In this document: positions 23,155-27,885 of the stretch, in pieces
Position numbering within the stretch: the first letter of the stretch is position 1
Layout of the letters: every line of letters begins with the position of its first letter
NCBI RefSeq assembly: GCF_046484155.1
Contig: NZ_JAWOBT010000119.1
Coordinates: 1 to 27,885 of the forward strand
From: Alkalibacterium sp046484155
Lineage (GTDB): Bacteria > Bacillota > Bacilli > Lactobacillales > Carnobacteriaceae_A
Direction of reading: 5' to 3'
Length of the DNA: 27,885 nucleotides
Program-made: the position numbers and the translations under genes
The notes under the pieces: model-generated
What the model was told of the DNA's origin: nothing
Databases searched by the model: none
The model's input: only the letters and a program-made list of their open reading frames with translations

Positions 23155-25131
23155 ATGGTTATAAATAAGTACGACGATAATTCAATTCAAGTATTAGAAG
23201 GCTTAGATGCCGTAAGAAAAAGACCCGGGATGTATATCGGATCAACCGATTCCAGAGGACTTCATCACTTAGTCTATGAAATTGTCGACAATGCAGTGGA
23301 CGAAGTACTGGCGGGTTATGGTTCAAAAATAGATGTCATTATCCATAAAGACAACAGCATTACGGTTAAAGATGATGGACGCGGTATGCCTACAGGTATT
23401 CACAAATCCGGCGTTCCTACCATTCAAGTCATCTTTACAGTTTTACACGCGGGCGGCAAGTTTGGACAAAGTGGCGGTTACAAAACTTCTGGAGGTCTGC
23501 ATGGTGTAGGCGCGTCTGTTGTTAATGCCTTATCCGAACATTTAACTGTTAAAGTCAACCGTGACGGGTACGAATATACGCAGCGCTTTGAGAAGGGCGG
23601 TAAGCCGGCTGGTAAATTGACTAAGAAAAAAGTTCAAAAGAAATTGACTGGGACAACTGTTCACTTCAAGCCTGATCCAGACGTTTTTTCGACAACGGAC
23701 TATTCTTTTTCTTTAATAAGCGAACGACTCAGAGAGTCGGCTTTCTTACTTAAAGAGGTCACCATTACGGTGAAAGATGAACGTAAAAACGAAGAAGAAG
23801 TGTTTCATTATGATGAGGGTATCAAAGAATTTGTGCACTACCTCAACGAAGAAAAAGATACCCTCACACCGATTGCTTACTTTGAAGGTGAATTTAAAGG
23901 CATCGAAGTTGAATGCGCCTTTCAATACAATGATGGTTACTCGGAGAATCTATTGAGTTTCGTCAATAATGTCCGCACAAAAGATGGCGGGACACACGAG
24001 ATCGGAACGAAATCGGCAATCACGAAGACATTTAACGAGTACGCCAAACGCGTCAACTTACTAAAAGAGCGAGATAAAAATCTGGAAGGAACAGATGTCA
24101 GAGAAGGAATTGCTATCATTCTTTCGATCCGTATTCCGGAAAACCTGTTGCAATTTGAGGGTCAGACAAAAAGTAAACTGGGAACTGCAGAGGCACGTGC
24201 AGCGTGCGACACGGTCATCTCGGAACAATTCAACTTTTGGTTAGCTGAAAATGGTGAAATGAGTCAGCAGATCGTACGAAAAGCCATAAAAGCGCGAGAA
24301 GCAAGAGAGGCTGCCCGAAAAGCGAAAGACGAATCGCGTAACGGGAAAAAGCAGAAACGCAAAGAGACGCTATTATCCGGGAAGCTGACACCGGCTCAGA
24401 GTAAGAATGCCAAAAAGAATGAGCTTTACCTGGTTGAGGGGGATTCTGCTGGTGGCTCGGCTAAGCAGGGAAGAGACAGGAAATTCCAGGCGATTCTGCC
24501 ATTGCGAGGAAAAGTCATCAATACTGAAAAAGCCAATATGCAGGATATCTTGAAAAACGAAGAAATCAGTACGATGATCTACACGATCGGGGCCGGCGTT
24601 GGTCCTGAATTTGATATCAATGACTGTAACTACGATAAAGTGGTGATCATGACCGATGCGGATACAGACGGTGCCCACATTCAAGTTCTGATATTGACGT
24701 TCTTTTATCGTTATATGAAACCGTTGATTGAAGAAGGCAAAGTATACTTGGCACTACCACCTTTATATAAAGTCTCTAAAGGCAAAGGCAAAAAGGAAAT
24801 GATGGAGTACGCCTGGACAGATGAGGAATTAAAAGAAGTACTGAAATCTTTCGGTAAAGGCTATATTATACAACGTTATAAGGGTCTAGGGGAAATGAAC
24901 GCCGATCAGTTGTGGGATACAACCATGAATCCTGATACGCGTACCCTTATCCGTGTGACCATCGATGATGAGGCTCAAGCTGAGCGCCGAGTGTCCGTGT
25001 TGATGGGAAATAAAGTGGATCCAAGACGTAAATGGATCGAAGAAAACGTTGAATTCTCTCTGGAAGAAGAAGGCAGCATTTTAGAGACGAACGATGTACT
25101 AGAAGAAGTTGAAGAAACTTTAGAGTTGTGA
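23155..25131 (+). CDS. parE: DNA topoisomerase IV subunit B
   Basis: ParE is the ATPase half of topoisomerase IV, which separates linked daughter chromosomes. The 658 residues contain a GHKL ATPase domain (EIVDNAVDEVLAG, DDGRGMPTGIH, GGLHGVGASVVNALS), the transducer domain and a Toprim domain with LVEGDSAGGSAKQGRDR, PLRGKVINTEKA and DADTDGAHI. The call as ParE rather than GyrB rests on the adjacent parC and on the divergent plsY. The ATG follows GAGGAG. parC begins 20 nt after its stop. Confidence 0.96.
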   Translation: MVINKYDDNSIQVLEGLDAVRKRPGMYIGSTDSRGLHHLVYEIVDNAVDEVLAGYGSKIDVIIHKDNSITVKDDGRGMPTGIHKSGVPTIQVIFTVLHAGGKFGQSGGYKTSGGLHGVGASVVNALSEHLTVKVNRDGYEYTQRFEKGGKPAGKLTKKKVQKKLTGTTVHFKPDPDVFSTTDYSFSLISERLRESAFLLKEVTITVKDERKNEEEVFHYDEGIKEFVHYLNEEKDTLTPIAYFEGEFKGIEVECAFQYNDGYSENLLSFVNNVRTKDGGTHEIGTKSAITKTFNEYAKRVNLLKERDKNLEGTDVREGIAIILSIRIPENLLQFEGQTKSKLGTAEARAACDTVISEQFNFWLAENGEMSQQIVRKAIKAREAREAARKAKDESRNGKKQKRKETLLSGKLTPAQSKNAKKNELYLVEGDSAGGSAKQGRDRKFQAILPLRGKVINTEKANMQDILKNEEISTMIYTIGAGVGPEFDINDCNYDKVVIMTDADTDGAHIQVLILTFFYRYMKPLIEEGKVYLALPPLYKVSKGKGKKEMMEYAWTDEELKEVLKSFGKGYIIQRYKGLGEMNADQLWDTTMNPDTRTLIRVTIDDEAQAERRVSVLMGNKVDPRRKWIEENVEFSLEEEGSILETNDVLEEVEETLEL

Positions 25132-25151
25132 GAAAGGTTTGACTAACTGAG

Positions 25152-27626
25152 ATGGCAAAAGAACGAGTAGAAATACAAGAATTAACGTTAGAAGAAGTTA
25201 TTGGCGACCGTTTTGGAAGGTACTCAAAATATATTATTCAAGAACGTGCACTGCCAGACATCAGAGATGGTCTGAAACCGGTGCAGCGTCGTATTTTATA
25301 TGCCATGTATTCTGAAGGCAATACCCACGACAAGGGCTTTAGAAAATCTGCCAAAACGGTCGGTAACGTCATTGGTAATTTCCATCCTCATGGCGACAGC
25401 AGTGTATATGAAGCCATGGTGCGCATGAGTCAGTACTGGAAGATGAAAACACCTCTCGTGACTATGCACGGAAATAACGGGAGCATGGACGGTGATCCGC
25501 CGGCTGCGATGCGTTATACAGAAGCCCGCTTATCAAAGATAGCCAATGAACTGCTTAAAGACATTGACAAAGAAACAGTTGAATTTGTTTTAAACTTTGA
25601 TGATACAACACATGAGCCCACCGTTTTACCCGCTCGTTTCCCTAATTTGCTCGTTAATGGTGCAACCGGGATTTCAGCCGGGTATGCGACAGATATTCCG
25701 CCGCACAATTTGAGTGAAGTCATCGATGCGTGTATTTATCAAATACAACACCCAAATGTATCCGTCGATAAATTAATGGACTTTGTGAAAGGTCCTGATT
25801 TTCCTACTGGCGGGATCATCCAAGGAGTAAAAGGACTGAAATCCGCTTATGAGACTGGAAAAGGTAAAATAGTGGTCCGTTCTAAAACTGAAATTGAGCA
25901 AATGAGAGGCGGTAAAGAACAGATCGTCATCACTGAAATCCCTTATGAAGTGAATAAAGCCACCATGGTTCGTAAAATGGACGAGATGCGCATCAATAAA
26001 AAAATTGATGGGATAGCGGATATCCGTGATGAAAGTGACCGTACGGGCCTGCGTATCGTTGTGGAGTTGAAGAAAGATACACCGACACAAGGTATCTTGA
26101 CCTACTTATTTAAAAATACAGATTTACAAATATCTTATAATTTAAACATGATAGCGATAAGCGATCGTCGTCCTCAACAGGTGGGCTTGAAAGACTTCCT
26201 GACAGCTTATATCGCTCACAAAAAAGACATTATCCGCAAACGGACGACATTCTTACTTCATAAAGATGAAAAACGCGCGCACATTGTCGTAGGACTCATT
26301 AAAGCTATTTCTATTTTAGATGCGGTCATTAAAACGATTCGAGAAAGTAATAACAAAGCGGATGCGAAGGATAACATCGTCAAAGCCTATGATTTTTCAG
26401 TCATGCAGGCGGAAGCCATTGTCAGTTTACAGCTTTATCGTTTAACGAATACCGATATCACCCAACTTCAAAAAGAAGCAAGTGAACTGGAAGGGCGTAT
26501 CAGTGAGTACGGTAAAATCTTAAATGATGAAAAAACACTTGAATCAGTCATGAAAAAAGAACTGAGAGAAGTGAAGAAGGACAATGCCCAAGACAGACAA
26601 ACGGTGATTCAAGATAAAATCGAAGAATTGAAAGTTGAAAAGAAAGTACTGGTAACGGAAGAGGAAGTAGTTGTTTCAGTCACGAAAGAAGGCTACCTGA
26701 AACGAACCAGCTTACGTTCATATGGCGCCTCAAATTCTCAAGAGATGGGCCTGAGAGATGGTGACTACTCGCTGTTTGTAGAAAAGATATCAACACTGGA
26801 TCATATCGTCCTGTTTACAACAAAAGGAAATGTCATCAACCGGCCCGTTCACGAGATCCCTGATATCAAATGGAAAGATCTAGGTGAACATATTTCTCAA
26901 ACTATCAGTTTACAGCCTGATGAGAAAATAGTTGCTGCCTTTGGCTTAAAAGAGTTTTCCGAACAACGGAAATTCGTCTTTATCACAAGAGAAGGATACA
27001 TTAAGCAAACGCTGGCTTCGGGGTACGCGCCGAAAAGAACTTATCGTTCGCGGTCAACGACAGCGATAAAATTAAAATCAGATGCTGATGCATTGCTGTC
27101 AGTCGACCTGATCGAGGATGAAACATTGTATGACGTTTTCCTAGTCACACATTTAGGGTTTGGATTGCGTTACGCCTTAACGGAAGTCTCGACGGTCGGA
27201 GCAAATGCCAGTGGCGTGAAGTCGATCAGCTTGAAGAAACAAGATTACGTGGTCGGTGGCATCATCTTTGATCCTTCTGAAGGAAATAAGAGTGTCCTCA
27301 TGATCACTAACCGAGGGTCTGTCAAGAAAATGAATATCACAGATTACGATGTGATTTCAAGAGCGAAGCGTGGCTTGCTTGTTTTAAGAGAATTGAAAAA
27401 CAAACCTCACCGTATGGCGCTTATGATCGATGTGCAGCAATTAGATACCGAGTGGACAGTTGTTACAGACAAAGGCAAAACCTTCACTGTTAGAGCAAAA
27501 GACTATGCTTACAGTGACCGATACAGCAACGGCTCATTCATCTTGGATGAAGATTCAGATGGGACACCTGTAAACGCATATAAAGAGACGATTGATTTAA
27601 TCGAGGACGAAACTGAAGAGAAATAA
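25152..27626 (+). CDS. parC: DNA topoisomerase IV subunit A
   Basis: ParC is the DNA-cutting half of topoisomerase IV. The 824 residues contain the winged-helix breakage domain, with catalytic Y122 in AMRYTEARL, a coiled-coil gate and a six-blade C-terminal beta-pinwheel (about 500-810). The quinolone-determining segment HPHGDSSVYEAM has Ser83 and Glu87, equivalent to E. coli S80 and E84, so it is wild type at those sites. The GyrA-box expected in gyrase is not obvious, which fits ParC. The ribosome site (AAAGG) is weak and rather far from the ATG; translational coupling to parE may compensate. Confidence 0.96.
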   Translation: MAKERVEIQELTLEEVIGDRFGRYSKYIIQERALPDIRDGLKPVQRRILYAMYSEGNTHDKGFRKSAKTVGNVIGNFHPHGDSSVYEAMVRMSQYWKMKTPLVTMHGNNGSMDGDPPAAMRYTEARLSKIANELLKDIDKETVEFVLNFDDTTHEPTVLPARFPNLLVNGATGISAGYATDIPPHNLSEVIDACIYQIQHPNVSVDKLMDFVKGPDFPTGGIIQGVKGLKSAYETGKGKIVVRSKTEIEQMRGGKEQIVITEIPYEVNKATMVRKMDEMRINKKIDGIADIRDESDRTGLRIVVELKKDTPTQGILTYLFKNTDLQISYNLNMIAISDRRPQQVGLKDFLTAYIAHKKDIIRKRTTFLLHKDEKRAHIVVGLIKAISILDAVIKTIRESNNKADAKDNIVKAYDFSVMQAEAIVSLQLYRLTNTDITQLQKEASELEGRISEYGKILNDEKTLESVMKKELREVKKDNAQDRQTVIQDKIEELKVEKKVLVTEEEVVVSVTKEGYLKRTSLRSYGASNSQEMGLRDGDYSLFVEKISTLDHIVLFTTKGNVINRPVHEIPDIKWKDLGEHISQTISLQPDEKIVAAFGLKEFSEQRKFVFITREGYIKQTLASGYAPKRTYRSRSTTAIKLKSDADALLSVDLIEDETLYDVFLVTHLGFGLRYALTEVSTVGANASGVKSISLKKQDYVVGGIIFDPSEGNKSVLMITNRGSVKKMNITDYDVISRAKRGLLVLRELKNKPHRMALMIDVQQLDTEWTVVTDKGKTFTVRAKDYAYSDRYSNGSFILDEDSDGTPVNAYKETIDLIEDETEEK

Positions 27627-27635
27627 GTGATATAT

Positions 27636-27676
27636 AAATAAGGATGCCATTCTATTGGAATGGACATCCTTATTTT
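27636..27676 (+). terminator. parC terminator
   Basis: AAATAAGGATG (27636-27646) pairs with CATCCTTATTT (27665-27675). An inner CCATTC/GGAATGG stem and a TTTTT tract complete a typical intrinsic terminator. Array B begins about 25 nt later. Confidence 0.9.
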
Positions 27677-27700
27677 TGTGTTTTTAGGACGAGAAAGGTT

Positions 27701-27885
27701 ATTCCGTGCCCTTCGTGAGGAGTCAGCCGGTGTGAAAGGCACGCAACGGTTGATTCCGTGCCTTTCGTGAGGAGTCAGCCGGTGTGAAGGGCACGCACTA
27801 GCGGATTCCGTGCCCTTCGTGAGGAGTCAGCCGGTGTGAAGGGCATGCAATGGCGGATTACGTGCCCTTCGTGAGGAAGCAGTTG
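27701..27885. repeat. Array B: 52-bp tandem hairpin repeats, three full units and a partial one at the window edge
   Basis: Unit starts (counting from att before the left arm) are 27701, 27753, 27805 and 27857, an exact 52-bp period. Each unit has a left arm ccgtgcccttcgt, a 15-nt linker gaggagtcagccggt that is identical in all three full units, a right arm gtgaagggcacgc and an 11-nt spacer ending in ggatt or gatt. The last unit is cut by the window end, and its linker starts to differ (gaggaagcagttg). The array lies just after the parC terminator and continues beyond the window. Confidence 0.93.

Noticed and set aside
137..27885. Arrays A and B as ends of a composite mobile element or invertible segment
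   Set aside because: The 27 kb between them is core housekeeping DNA with conserved gene order and no recombinase other than XerC, so the arrays look like dispersed repeats rather than element ends.

Overview
The window looks like chromosomal DNA of a low-GC Gram-positive bacterium of the order Lactobacillales. The best guess is the Carnobacteriaceae, near Alkalibacterium or Marinilactibacillus, but genus level is inference only. Supporting signs are strong Shine-Dalgarno sequences, frequent TTG starts, an L. casei-type long ThyA, a DUF1846 protein, a YozE protein, a topA-xerC-hslVU block and a plsY/parE-parC block. The extracytoplasmic part of CtpA is very acidic, which would fit a halotolerant or alkaliphilic lifestyle. 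Almost all of the sequence is core housekeeping DNA. I see no prophage, insertion sequence, CRISPR array, rRNA or tRNA.

Layout. 1-698: intergenic, with a tandem array of 52-bp hairpin repeats (array A), a terminator and the promoter of a DUF1846 gene. 699-3234: DUF1846 protein and meso-diaminopimelate dehydrogenase. 3270-3967 (minus): an RNase HI-like protein and a cold-shock protein. 4131-7532: Uup/YfmR-type ABC-F ATPase, thymidylate synthase and dihydrofolate reductase. 7594-8250 (minus): hemolysin III/TrhA membrane protein. 8420-12103: tightly packed ypmS-msrA-yozE-deoD-ctpA. 12198-14481: signal peptidase I, RbgA and RNase HII, the last two overlapping. 14565-17658: dprA and topA. 17854-21768: xerC-hslV-hslU and a PAS-GGDEF diguanylate cyclase. 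21850-22446 (minus): plsY. 22447-23154: a 700-bp gap of uncertain content. 23155-27626: parE-parC. 27627-27885: the parC terminator and a second 52-bp hairpin array (array B) that runs off the window.

How the genes work together. ThyA and DHFR form the dTMP/folate cycle. RbgA (50S assembly), RNase HII, DprA, TopA, XerC and ParE/ParC cover ribosome assembly, genome maintenance and chromosome topology. HslUV is the two-part ATP-dependent protease. PlsY starts phospholipid synthesis.

The most unusual signal is noncoding. Two arrays 27 kb apart share an exact 52-bp period and the same 13-15-13-11 geometry (arm, linker, arm, spacer). Their palindromic arms are nearly the same, but each array has its own homogenised 15-nt linker. 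A matched pair of changes in array B suggests that the fold pairs the right arm of one unit with the left arm of the next. Other points are an RbgA whose G4 motif reads MKSD instead of NKxD, a diguanylate cyclase with a degenerate I-site in the position where codY follows hslU in relatives, no trmFO between topA and xerC, and similar promoter elements in front of topA and parE.
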